From NCBI GenBank assembly GCA_015680685.1, contig MNCI01015499.1, positions 2,034,786 through 2,098,785 on the forward strand: DNA of 64,000 bases. Reading direction: 5' to 3'. This document shows, piece after piece, positions 12,105 through 23,930 of the stretch (within the stretch, counting starts at the first letter, position 1; the number at the start of each line of letters is the position of its first letter). This stretch comes from Gnetum montanum. Its lineage: Eukaryota > Streptophyta > Gnetopsida > Gnetales > Gnetaceae. The translations under genes were made by a program, and so were the position numbers. The notes under the pieces were generated by a model. That model made no database searches. It was not told the DNA's origin and saw nothing but the letters and a program-made list of their open reading frames with translations.

Positions 12105-12365
12105 CAGTCAGCTCACACTGTTTATCAGTGTCACGCTGTTAGCTCACGCAGTCTATTGATCATGCTGTAGTTGACTCACAATGTAGCTTCTATTTGCCAA
12201 GTCACGCTGTACTATAGTTGCTCACGCTATAGTGCTGACGCTGTTGGTCATGCTGCCATCAGTCACGCTGCTGCAGTTGCTCACACTGCAGTTGTTACAC
12301 TGTAGTTGGTCATGCTGCAATTGTTGCTCACGTTCAACTCATCTAACTCAGTTTACTCACGTTCA
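12105..12365 (+). repeat. CACGCTG-word cluster in the leader of element C
   Basis: Between PBS and gag, about a dozen variants of TCACGCTG / CTCACACTG / GTCATGCTG occur at irregular spacing of roughly 12-30 bases. The same word fills the LTR U3 and part of the intron. This is not a regular tandem repeat. Confidence 0.75.
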
Positions 12366-12367
12366 TT

Positions 12368-14925
12368 ATGGAATCCTCCCAAATTAACCTAGTGACACTG
12401 TCGACCTTTGACTTTGGGGTTCAAACCTTGAACCTTGTGACTACTACTGAATCCATAACTATCATCGAATAGATAAATCCCCAAGGCCCTACATGTTAGT
12501 CACTTAGGCTACAGGGCAAAGACCCTACCTATGCGACTCTTACACCTGAATAGTATAACTTCAACTGTGTCAAGATCCAAGCCAACTTACCCATTGATTG
12601 TGTAAAGAGGGAAGCAAAGTGAGACTATGAACTTATACACAAAGGAGGTTGTGAATTCATCCCATCAGCATTTGATATAATCCTGCTCTCTAAACACCAC
12701 CATAGAGTCATATCCCAGCTTCTCATGACAAGAAGTCAAGCCCTACAACTACCCCTAATAGAGCCTTAGGGTGGAGATGAGGAAGATGACTTCGCAGCCC
12801 AATCTGAACATGGGGATTCGTACCATACCGTCAGTCCCCATGCCCATAAAAGCCCATTGTTTCAACCTTTCCTGGAAGAGACTATACTTCCACCACTAGC
12901 CTCTCTATAGGAAGTAGCCACTCCCATTCCCATCTTCTCCAAATTCAACATTCAATCTAACGCATCCACTTCCATCATACCTCTGCAAATACAACCCCAA
13001 TAGCCTCCTCCCCAAACTAATGCAGGATCGACCTTTTGACCTCAAGTGATTAGGATGCCATCAATCATACCAGCTTCCACATCCATCCATTACATACCTT
13101 AGGTGCAAATCCAACAAGCACCACTGATTGCTTCACAACCTGTGACTGGGTAGTGGGTCCCACCAGCTGTTCAGCAAAAATTTTCTACTCATTATAGCAT
13201 ACCACACCCTGTAGCCTCAACCCTGAATGTAGTCCCACCGCAACAAACGATAGTCTAATAATCTCTCTTTCCACAAACGGTGCAAAAATTGAGTCATTAT
13301 CAAACACCATCTACTCAACCAACCGTTTTGCCTACCGCTCAAGAGTGGGCAGATATGAAGAAAATGATGCACTCGTTAGCAGAAGAATTAAAACACCTTA
13401 AAACTGTGAACACTGAGGAAGTCAAGGTACTAGACTTCTATCAAGATGATGCAAACCCAGTGAGATCCCAAAACCAATGGGGGTCTACAAAGATCCTTTC
13501 AATACTAGTGATGCACCATATGTGATTAATACTATCCATGTGGAGAATGGACAGGAATTCTTGCAAAAACCTTTCATGATTCGCAAGCCTTCAGAGAACA
13601 CACATGCCCTAGCATCTCCCCACATCCCTTTCATCATACGCTCATATCTTGCATCACAAAAACCAGTCGTCATCCGCATACCTCCTTTCGTTGCCACAAC
13701 AACCATACCATCCGAAAACTGACCCATTCCCTTTGTGGTCCACGTGCCAAAACACCTTGACACACAACTCACCTCTACTCCCACGTGACCTCTACGAGAA
13801 TTTCTTGCTGATAGGTTAACAAGAGAACGTCTAGAAATAGAAAACCATCAGCACAAATTAGGACCACCAAATCTTACATTGCTAAACGCTATTCCTATGG
13901 GTCCATCCGTTAATGAGCCTAGTACGAGTCATCAAAACAAGGATGATGTCATGGGTTGTATCCCAGGTCCTCAGATACTAACGCAAAAATTCCTCCATGG
14001 GAAATACGAATGTTGGGTCAAATGGACCAAGTCCCCACAGATAAGGGTCTCTTGAATGGTAAGGATCTAGACCCAGGTCACACAAGCCTTAGAACAAAAG
14101 AACACTTCTTTAAGTCTGTATGACCTAGTAATGACTTCACCAGTACATCGAGAAGCTCTTGTATGGATGCTGACCTCGATCCCTGTTAGTGAGGACCTGG
14201 CTGCAAATGAACCATCCATTTATGTAGTATTGTCCCCGCAACTTCAGTAATCAAAGACCACATCCCTAGAGTTTTGGGCTAAGGACATTAAGCTAGATGA
14301 GAAAACAGGAGAAGTTACCTCAGCCCCTATGTTCATAATGATACAAGACAATCATTTCAAGAGACGTAGGGTACACTCGATGACGGTGTGACAACGAACA
14401 TAATACCTTTTCCCGTCATCGAAAAACTGGGACTTACTGAACAAATACAGCCCACGACAACCTCTTTCTTGAAATCCTTCAGTAGTTCCCATGTTGGGGT
14501 GAAAGGCATGGTTACCTTAGATTTCATAGTCGGGGACTAGTTCCCCACTTCAGCTAAATTCATAGTGGTTGACGAAATGCCAGGGTTCAATATGATTCTA
14601 GGACATCCCTGGCTATCTTGACTTAAAGCCTAATCCTCACCAATCCATCAGGAGATCCACCTACCTTACGAGGGCAGTGAAATCGTAATATGTGGGGATA
14701 CAATAGTATCGCCCACTTCCTCACACCCTGGAGTAGATCAAGAGTCAGAAGTTGAGTTTGTTGAGCCTAAGCAAGAAACTATGAACATGCTTCAAAATGT
14801 GAACCCAAAGATAACTCGTAATCCTACCAAAACTGAAGAAGAATCGGACAACACAAACATAGGAGCCATTCTCACTGATGTCTCTTAGTCGGAATTACCC
14901 TTTGACATCACTAATGAAGGGAAAG
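12368..14925 (+). pseudogene. gag-protease region of element C (first coding exon)
   Basis: ATG at 12368 opens a frame that continues, with TAG/TGA interruptions, to about 13525. It includes LPIDCVKREAK and EWADMKKMMHSLAEELKHLK. A frameshift near 13480-13525 leads into a P-rich linker and the block SLYDLVMTSPVHREAL that precedes protease in Tat elements. The aspartic protease follows, with active site LDDGVTTNIIP at about 14372-14405 and the C-terminal motif MILGHPWLS near 14620. The D-D-G triad replaces the usual D-T/S-G, as it also does in element I. I see no capsid domain or CCHC knuckle, so part of gag may be deleted near 13450. The exon ends at a canonical donor (AAAG|GTAAGT). Confidence 0.75.
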
Positions 14926-14989
14926 GTAAGTATAAGATCTTACCCACATGCCCAACCCCACATGTTAAGCTACAAAGGATCAAGAGGCA

Positions 14990-15265
14990 ACTCAAAAAAC
15001 AAAACTAACTACCAAATGTCCAAAATGACGTTAAACTACCAATCATCCGGTATGACGTTAAATTGCCAGCGAACGTCCACAATGATGTTAAACTAGCCAT
15101 GGTCAGAAATGGCTGGTTCCTTTTAAAAGTTTCCTAAAACTATTATTGCTTTTGGCCCACTATGGCATAAAACTGGTAACCTTTCTTTCTTTAGCAACAG
15201 ATGCAATAGTCCACCATGACTTTAAACTAATCTGAGCAGCTCAAAATGGCTTTAAACTAGGATTC
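14990..15265 (+). repeat. Degenerate repeats with the word ATGACGTTAAACT
   Basis: Near the start of the intron, ATGACGTTAAACT, ATGACGTTAAATT, ATGATGTTAAACT and ATGGCTTTAAACT recur about every 28-60 bases. One more copy lies at about 21552. The same word forms the tandem array after integrase (25223-25660). Confidence 0.7.
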
Positions 15266-15616
15266 AATACATTGCAAAGTTTACAAATTTTCACTATGTT
15301 ATGTCAAATTTTAGTTTAAATGATACAAGTTGTAGTCTCGATTTATGCCCTATCGTTACTTTCTTCTTTTACAAGTATTGATTCACATTTTATTCCCCCA
15401 TGTTACATTTAGTTACACGCATATGTTCACAATAATATTGGAAAAAGGAAATAAAAAGAGAAAACACAAAAAAAAATGATATGTCAACATGATAGTAAAA
15501 TTTCAACATATTATGTCATAATTAGGTCCACATTATTACATTTGTCAACTGCATACTTCCATCAAACATTCAAAAATTAAAAAAATTTAATAGCTAAAGT
15601 CTGATTAACAATAAGC

Positions 15617-18600
15617 TCATGGAAGGGGCTGATCCCTGAGATCCTCTTCATCATCTGCTCTTGCTCCACTAGGGCCAGCTCCATCATTAACATGTCCCTA
15701 CAAACAGAAAATAGAAAATAAAACAAAATAGGTAAGAGTAGTAAAGCAAATCATAAACACAAAAATTGGCACTCAAATAACACTAACAATGAATATAATA
15801 AAACCATACAAAAAATAAATACCACAATAAAACACTCACAAGTGAGGAAGGCCCTAAGTTGGCCTCCAAATGCCGTAGAATCTCCGCCTCGGGCACGTTT
15901 GCCTAATCCTCCTCCAAGCCAAGATTAATGCCAACCAAGGTTTTACCCTTGTCCAGTAAAGTCTAGGTAGGACGCTCGAGAGAGAACATGCCAGTCGAAG
16001 CCTCCCCAGAGGCGGTAGTAATGGTTCTCTCAGGAGACCCCTCCACCTCGGTGCACTCAAAGAACCTGTCATAAGTAGACCACAAGCCTAATCCATCGAT
16101 GAACATCTCTATCCAGTGATGTTCAATTGACTCCTCCTTTAACCATTTCTTACACTGATGCTTGTGGTCCTTTTGGTCTTGCCCCCATTTCCATACTTTT
16201 GCAGCGAAGGAATTCCAATCATGACATTTTCTGTTCAGCAAGTCCATCTGTGCTCTTTGTTCTACTAAGTCCTGTGTCACCTACACTTTGCTGTTCAAAA
16301 CTGTCCAGTAACGCGCGTAGGTGATTTTGGATGTGTGCCATGTGCTATCACTGAATAGCCTAGTAATAGCAAGATCGTAACGGGATTGGAGATCTCTTTT
16401 CTTCTCTCTCTCCTTTGCTAGGACTTCCTTCAAAGAGTGGACCTCATCCCATAGATACTCAATCGAATGCCTACAAGTCCAAAGCGATTTGGCGTTCTGT
16501 ACGATGCAATTGGAAACTGCATTATAAAACTTCCTAGGGATTTGCTCAATACTCCCTGGCAATTCAAGGAGAGCATCAATGTGAGTAGCTTTAGAAGGAT
16601 CCCAATGGAGCTTAGCGCCTGTAGGTGTAAGTACCGCACACATGAATCATCTATAATCAGCAATGAACGCAGAGAAATACAGATGAAACTAGACACTTAG
16701 CATACCTAGTTTTGGATGAGCTTCTCGTAGGCGAGCAACCACATCATTAACAATGCCCTTAACAAAATCCATTTTGCTAGGCATCTCAGGCCATGGCCTT
16801 AGCTAGTCAGTTGATGTGGGACGAATAGGGGAGGTCTCTTTAATCAGAACTTGTGATCTTGACGCTTTCCGGGATGTATGTGCCTCAAAAATCTCAGCAT
16901 CTACCTCTGGTGCTAAAGATAATCAAGATAATCAAGAACAACACATGAAAATTAAAAGACAGAATATGGATTAAGCTAAAAGGAACGTACCAAAAAACCC
17001 TTCGCTGTTTAGCCCGGGCAGATCACCAAGCTAGAAAGATCCATCAAAGAAACCATCAAGGACATCTCTCTCATCACTTGAATGCCTAAGTGCATCCAAG
17101 GCCTCTGCAAGCTTCATCCCCACGTTGGTTGTTACATCTTCCTCTTGTGAGGTAAGAGTTTCTTCTTCCTCTACTGCTTCTTCCCCTTTTTTCCTTCCGC
17201 CTTAGGTCCTGTGATGACCGCTTCTGGTTCAATCATTGGGGCCATGACCTCTCTCTCCCTCTAAGGACTTTCCTCTGAATAACACTAGAATCCTAGAGTT
17301 AGTATCACATAGCATATATGTACTTTTAATAACATATAAACCAAAACAACAAATAAAAGGAAATACACAAAAATAAAATAAAATACTTACCCACCACTAG
17401 CAGTACAAACCGAATCTTCTTTGCTCTTGGGGGTATCACGTCTAGAGCAGGCTCCCTTGGGCGTTCTTTCCTCTTCACCTTCGCCTTGGACTTCCCAACA
17501 GTCTCACCAATCAAATGTTTAGCCCTTTTAATAGATCTGTGTAGCCTAGGTGGTTCCAATCCCAAGCTGTCATGGGAATGATGGGAACGGCTGGCCACAC
17601 CTCCACTAGTTACCGATACTGATTCCTCAATGTCTTCTGGTGGGTCCTGGGATCTAGTGGTGCTAGAAAAATGGCAAATCCAAGGGCAAGACAGTTGTGA
17701 ACGGTCTCTTAAAACATAGCAGTTATCATCATAAACCACTAGGAACTCAGCAAACCTACGTAAGTACCCCGCAAAGAAGGTAAAGGTAAAGTGGGATTTA
17801 GCATGGATGTTTGAATGTAACCTGATGATCTCCCCACGAGAACTAGATATGAGAAACTAAGCCCAGTTGTAGCGCATGCCCGTCTCTAAAACTGCATGCA
17901 TAACATGCACAGACTCAATCCCAATGTTTCTTCCTTGAGAGAGAGATTTGGGGAATGCCCGTGCTCAAAAGAGAGGATACAAGAAGTTCACCTCTGTAGA
18001 TCGGGTATTGTTTCGCATGGCAAAGGCCTTAGGTCCCCAAGACACACCTAGCCATTGCTCAAGCTCTCTTATGACCTGGCCCTCTTTTGTCGCTTTATCT
18101 ATGGTCACCGTGGCACCATCCATGGGTACACCAAAAAGATCAGAAAGGAATTCAGAGGTAAGGTGAAAAGATACCTTGACTTCTCTAACTCATGTGCTAA
18201 AGTAGGAAGCATCATCATTGAAAGAATCAATAATGGTGATAATCTCGGTAACCAGAACACTAGGAGTCGAAGCTATAAACAAGTCCATCAGACCTGCCCA
18301 AGTAAGGCAGTTGATGATCAACTTGGAATCTTTCTTCTACAACCATTTTTGTGACTGCTCTACCTCTCCAAATTTCATAAAAAGGATGGCCTCAGTGTGC
18401 CTTGTTATAACAGTAACTTCTTTGGAGGGGATGGCTGCTGTAAAAAGAAAACATAGAGTGAAGAATTAAGAACATAGTACACAATGATGCAATCAAAAAG
18501 AAAATGGAATCTTGAGTATGGTCCATTTACCATCAATAGATGGTATAGGGGGATAGGTGCAGGATCAATTCTTTGAGGAAAAATTATCCTGTTAGAAGAC

Positions 18601-19339
18601 CATTCCTCATGTAACCAACCACGAACATGGCAGCACTCAAAGGCTCTTGAAAACTATCTATGGTAGTCAACAAGGGCCACCTTTGTTTGGTCCAACGCTG
18701 TAGCATGAAGAATGGGGCTTGCCATGAATGTCTCTAGCGCTGTGCACACTATGGCATGCCCACCATCATCATCGTGCATCCCATGGTCATCAAAGCAGGG
18801 CCTGCATAGAAAAACAACATTTACATTTAGATGATGACATAAAATTTAAAAAGGAATCACAAGTTAAATTAAGACACAAGGGAGCGTACCTGTCCACTTT
18901 ATATACTGTCCCAGGTGGGTTCTAGAATAAAGTATGCATACGGAGAGCTAGGAAAAGGGTGTTGTTGCTATTGTAATGACTACATGAAGGAAGCTCCCAT
19001 ACACGAGTCAAGGGATGTGTAGATCTAGGACCTTTAGCAGGGCCTCTCGCAACCTTGAAAAGTCCTTCATCGATATCAGTGATAAAGGCAAGCATGCCTT
19101 GTGTAGACCTGGGCAATGCTATCTTGATGATGTCACGAGCCAATTGTTCACTCAGATGAGACCATATAACCACATTAAAATTTTGCAAGATAAATGAAAA
19201 AAATGAACTGACACCAGGGCGAAACCATATCACATGGGGTCCGATGCGCATGTCATAGGGAGGTGTGTTTGGACCAAAGGGGCCAAACTAAGCAAGTACG
19301 CCAACAAGCTCAACGACGAGGAGAGAAGATTTAGGTCGC
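15617..19339 (-). pseudogene. Antisense multi-exon gene with FCP1/NIF-like phosphatase domain, inside the intron of element C
   Basis: Seven exons are read on the minus strand: 19339-18890, 18801-18531, 18437-17391, 17274-16991, 16906-16706, 16618-15840 and 15697-15617 (TGA). The introns are 84-142 bp with GT-AG ends. The frame is kept at five of six junctions, and the exon 2/3 junction needs a one-base shift. Exon 1 resembles an FCP1/NIF-type HAD phosphatase: LLVVELVGVL stands where the catalytic DxD strand is expected, then IWFRPGVSSFFSF, FNVVIWSH and THPLTRVWE, then NSNNTLF and NPPGTVY. The catalytic aspartates are gone. Exon 3 holds a roughly 200-residue domain like putative plant-transposon proteins, then a basic nuclear-signal-like part (AKVKRKERPR). 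Exon 6 is coiled-coil-like (LKEVLAKEREKKRDLQSRY). Total about 1,000 codons with about ten stops. The 5' end upstream of 19339 is not identified. Confidence 0.65.
18802..18889 (-). other. Intron in the antisense gene (best-supported example)
   Basis: An 88-bp intron with donor CAG|GTACGC and acceptor TTCTATGCAG after a T-rich tract. Removing it joins VYKVDR to PCFDDHGM in one frame. Its size and borders are typical of plant nuclear introns. Confidence 0.7.
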
Positions 19340-19639
19340 CTACATACAACAAAAACATTAGGTGAGTGAAGAATCTAGGTGCTAACAATAGGTCAAAACC
19401 ACATAAACCAAAAATCACACAAATAGATACTTTGAATGCATAGCTCCACCCCATGAGATAAGGACACCAATATCTATTTAGTGTATCTGATGCTCACTAG
19501 GGTACATTGAAATCCATTTCACAGTAAATCCACACAAGAGTATAGAATGTGAAACACTCATTGAAGCAAGGTTTAAATCATCCAACCCAGGAAAAATAAA
19601 TAAACTGTATACATATGAAACCAACAAGAAATGATGCAG

Positions 19640-21150
19640 ATATTCACATTTTTAGCCCACGTTGGGTGTCCTTGGCAGCTTACGCTAAGAATTGTCCTTT
19701 CCAACAACTAACACTGGAACTCGTTTTCAGCAACTAATGCTGGACCTACTTACTTCCCAAGTGACTCACGCTGGGGGAGCTCACATTGGGCCTGTTCAAA
19801 AAAATCATGCTGCTTGTCTCCCTTGTCTCCCCCAGTACTCTCGATGGTTTGCTCACATTCCAACTCATGCTAAGAACCTGCAACTTGTCCTAGAATCCTC
19901 GCCCTGTGTTCACGTTGCCTAGGAACCTGGCAATCATGCAGTAGAGAAACAAAAAAGAGAATGGGCCTTTTCCAGCAAACTCACGCTGTGGCCAAATGGT
20001 TCATGACTAGAGAGCTCACGTTGAGGAGCTCATGCTGAGGAGCTCACGCTGGAAGACCTTCATCTTTCAACTCACGCAAACATCCCAAATTGCCATGCGC
20101 ACTGGCGCCTTCCCTCTTGACTCATGCTGGGCTTTCTAGCAAATCCATGTTGGCCATTCCCTACCCAAAAATCCAAAAAAATTCGTAGCTCACACTGCCT
20201 TGCCCTGAGGCCAAAATTTTGCAACTCACGTTGCCATACAAAAATTGAAAATTTGCAGTCATGCTACCAAGAATGGAAAGACACTCACGTTGCCAAGGAG
20301 GGCATGATGTTCACACTTCTAGGAAGGGTAGGATGCTCATGAAGCACAAAGAAGCCCTAAGCTCATGCTAGCGTTACCCTGATAGCCACGTCGTAGAAAA
20401 AAGCCCAAATTTGTAGCTCACACTGCCAAACCCCAAAGGCCCAAATTTGCAGCTCACGTTGCCAAACCCCAAAGTTCCAACTCATGCTACGCTACCCTGG
20501 AAATCCCTCGTTTATAGCTTACGTTGCCCAAGACGTTGGTAGCCACGATGAAAAGAAAACAAAAATTAATGCTGAAGCTTCCCCAATAATGCAGCTCATG
20601 CTGCAAGTAAATGGAAAACCAGCCTTCCTTGCACTCATGCTGACTCTCCTTTCTCCTGATCCCAAGAAAGCCAGAGACCTTGCAGCCTAGGACCCTAAGA
20701 AAGCTAGAGACCCTGCGGTCTAGGATGCCAAGAAAGCCAGAAACCCTGCCCACGCACTGATGCCCCAAACTTGCATTCATGCTGCCCACATCGATGTCAT
20801 AAAACCCAAAATCACAATCCTAGAAATCCACAATCACGACCATAAAATTCTATTCTAAGTAACGCTGCTAGTAAAATGTTGAAGAAGAACATGAGAAAAT
20901 AATCTTACCTATGCAGGGCCTTCTTCCACGTTGGAATCCTGGCTTAGGGGAGACACAGGAGAAGCTGTTCACTCTCCTCCATGAATGCCAGATCTGCCTG
21001 CCTCTTTCCCTTGCCTCATCTTGCCTTTCCTCTATCCTTGTCCTTCATTTTTGCCTTACTCATGCTAACGTTGACGCTAATGCCTTAGCTCACGCTGCTT
21101 GCACTCTGTAGCTCACGGTATTGTGCCAATTTCCAGGAACTCACGCTAAG
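19640..21150 (+). repeat. CACGCTG-word array in the intron of element C
   Basis: Several dozen variants of AGCTCACGCTG, CTCATGCTG and CTCACGTTG occur, almost all in the same orientation, at irregular spacing of 15-60 bases. Intervening text differs, so it is a word-rich region and not a satellite. Many variants differ by C-to-T or G-to-A inside the word, consistent with methylation decay of CG. Short repeated phrases (CAAATTTGCAGCTCACG, CCAAGAAAGCC) show local duplication. Confidence 0.75.
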
Positions 21151-21697
21151 AGAAATGATGCCTTGTACTTCAAAAACTCCCTTTTCGAACCTCTAATATT
21201 CTCAATTTAATTTAATTTAATTTATTGTCTTTTAATTTTGATTTTACTTCATCATGTTTGCATGTTATTATTTATGTCATCTTTGCCTTATGCTTGCCTA
21301 ATATTCCTTTTTATTCTAGCCTTTGGAGATGAGACCCAAAAAATTCCTATGAAGAAGAGGAGAAAAGTGTGAAAATTAAAAATAAATAAACATATATAAA
21401 CATATGAAAATATGTAACGATGTGCATAAGATTCAAAAAACCTTAAAATCTCCATAAACTTATTGTTCGCTCAAAAATTTAAAAGTGAAAAATTTAAAAT
21501 TTAAAAATGGTGCATACACTCAGTCCAAATGACAAGTCAACATGAATATCATGTGGCCCGGTATGGCCTTAAACTGCCATGACTACCGCTGCGTCTCCCA
21601 ATTTTGTCAGTACATAGTTTGATCACTCTATGTTCATTTACATTTAGTAATTCCTTCGCCAAGAGGATGTCTCTTTGCTCCCATTTAAAATTGGCAG
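21151..21697 (+). other. Distal end of the putative intron, AT-rich
   Basis: AT-rich sequence (repeated TTTAA words at about 21205-21225, AAATATAAACATATG near 21390) leads to the candidate acceptor at 21697. No coding domain seen. Confidence 0.45.
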
Positions 21698-22810
21698 GGG
21701 CAAGCACATGGCCACCAAGAATGTTCTTTCAACATGGTCTCTCAGTGGACCATACGGGGAGGTAAAAAGAGCGATCAACCCAGAATCTTTGGATCTAAAT
21801 CCGTCCACTTATACCAATTTAATAGCCTCCACTCAAGAAATGTCAGATTAGCCTAAAAATGTAACTAAAAGTCTAGATCTAGAAGCTGATAATATCATTG
21901 AAGATCCCTTAGTTGAAATCCCCATTACTCCATTCAATGGCGAAACTAGAACATTAAAATTAAGCATCCTACTAGACTCACAACTTGTCAGTGACATCAC
22001 ATAAAAACGTTCGCATGGTCATATACCGACATGCCAGGAATAGACCCCCGGATCATCCAACGCAACATTATTCTCGATGAAAAAATTAAACCAGTAAAGC
22101 AAAAAGCACGGAAGGTCAAACCCGAGGTAGCATTGGTCATCTATGCTGAAATCACAAAGCTCTACCAAGTCGGCTTCATCCAGGCCATTGATTATTCTGA
22201 TTGGGTATCAAATATTGTTGTAGTTCCTAAGAAGAATGGTAGTATACAAATATGCATCGACTTCCGTGATCTTAACATAGCCACTATAAAGGATGATTTT
22301 CCATTACCTAGCATTGATCAACTTATTGACATAACTGCTAGGCATGCACTATTATCCTTTATGGATGGATTTTCAAGGTACAACCAAATAAGAATTAATC
22401 CGGAACATCAACTCAGAATAACTTTCATGACACCTTGGGGTACATTATGTTATACTATGATGCCATTTGGTGTTAAAAATGTAGGGGCTACATATCAACA
22501 AGCAATGACATATATATTTAGTGATTACATGCTCAATTTGCTCAATGATTATGTAGACGACATCATGGTCAAATCTAAAATAACAGAATAACATGCAAAA
22601 GATCTGGACTTAGTGCTTAAACGTTGTCTCAAACATGACCTTAGACTCAATCCAAAGAAGTGTGTCGTTGGTGTCAAAACAAGCAAGATGCTTGGTTTTG
22701 TAGTCTCTGAAATGGGAATACGAGTAGACCCTAATAAAGTTAAGGCAATAACTAATATGCAATTGCCAAAGAACCTTACCAAATTACATGGTCTTTAAGG
22801 TAGGCTACAA
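21698..22810 (+). pseudogene. Reverse transcriptase of element C
   Basis: After the acceptor, a linker with one TAG (about 21850) leads to VFAWSYTDMPGID-type text (one frameshift near 22000). The RT is then open from 22031 to 22591. It shows VVVPKKNGS, CIDFRDLNIATIKDDFPLP, MDGFSRYNQI, MMPFGVKN and the catalytic box DYVDDIMVKS near residue 180. The thumb/connection continues after one TAA as KKCVVGVKTSKMLGFVVSE. The catalytic YVDD is intact, which is unusual in this decayed window. It is the best-preserved polymerase here and is Tat-lineage in character. Confidence 0.85.
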
Positions 22811-23930
22811 TTCATTAGATGCTTTATCGAAAGGTTGACAGACAATTTGAGACCTATGCAGCACCTATTACGAAAAAATGTGCATTTCCAATGGACCCAA
22901 CAATGTCAAGAAGCATTCGAGAACATAAAACAAGAGCTGGCTCAATTACCGACCGTTCATCCCCCGCAAGGTGATAAACCCTTCTATATCTACCTTGCAA
23001 CTTCTTATTCTTCCATTACATCAATGCTTTGTCAAAAATGGCAAGATGGGGCTGAGATCCCTTTGTATTACCTAAGCCACGCTTTAATTTCCTATGAACA
23101 ACGATACAATGACATGGAAAAATCATGCCTTGCCCTCATTTTCACCTTGAAGAAATGGCGGAATTATCTCTTTTACAACCAAGTTTACATCATTTGTAAG
23201 GATAATGTACTCTGTGCTATCACCAACAACATCTACGAATCGAGTAGGATAGCTAGGTGGAAAGCAATGATCACAAAATTTGACTTACACTATGTTGCTC
23301 AATCTTCCACAAAAGGTCAAGCAATAGTCACAAAATTAGCCGTCTCACCAATGCATGATCAAGCAATAGTTAACCCTGAATTCCCTGATGAGAATGTTAA
23401 TAGTATAGACACTGTACCTAACAACTACGAGGCAATCCTCTATTTCGATGGAGCTTCAACCTCCCAAGGAGGAAGTGCTTTGGCCATTTTAACATACCCC
23501 TCTAGGGAAATCCAACCCTTCGCCTACCGATTAACTTTTCCTTGTACCAATAACGTGGTAGAATATGAAGGTCTTCCTAGAGGTCTTCAAGCAGCATTGA
23601 CTTAAGGAATCTCATGTCTTGTAGTTCGAGGGGATTCACAATTAGTCATTAATCAAGTCACTGTGGTTTACGCATGCAAGGCTCTCCATTTGCAACCATA
23701 TTGTGATATGACCAAACATTTGCTAAGGCAACTAGTAGAAATGGATATACAACATGTCCCTAGAAGTGAAAACATAATTGCCGATGCACTTGCCACACTA
23801 GCCTTAAACATGACACTCAAAATGTTCCATGCATTGTCTAGCTCCATAACAAGTTATGCTGAACCTATAATTAACACTCTTGACAGAATGCCTATAGCAT
23901 CCGTTAGTACAACACATGCAATAGAATGGT
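22811..23930 (+). pseudogene. RNase H and second (archaeal-type) RNase H of element C
   Basis: The first RNase H runs from about 22835 to 23350 (FQWTQQCQEAFENIK, YYLSHALISYEQRYNDMEK, WKAMITKFDLHYV). The second begins near 23430 with ILYFDGASTSQGGSALAI. It has the glutamate in NNVVEYEGL, the aspartate in VVRGDSQLVI and the last aspartate in IADALA, so all four catalytic acids can be seen. A second RNase H of this type defines the Tat lineage. A single TAA at about 23604 interrupts the frame. Confidence 0.85.

Larger units (their letters stand above)
14926..21697 (+). other. Putative intron of element C between protease and RT
   Basis: The donor is GTAAGT at 14926 after AAAG. The best acceptor is TTGGCAG ending at 21697, preceded by a T-rich stretch. 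Ogre-type Tat elements are known to have an intron at exactly this place. The segment is far longer than usual because it contains an antisense multi-exon gene (15617-19339) and a CACGCTG-word array (19640-21150). Splicing would leave about a 2.6-kb and a 3.5-kb coding exon. The frame across this junction cannot be verified because both exons are decayed. Confidence 0.55.

Noticed and set aside
14926-21697. Helitron or MULE insertion explaining the antisense gene
   Set aside because: I looked for long terminal inverted repeats, flanking duplications and a CTRR-plus-hairpin end and saw none convincing; it cannot be fully excluded without other copies.
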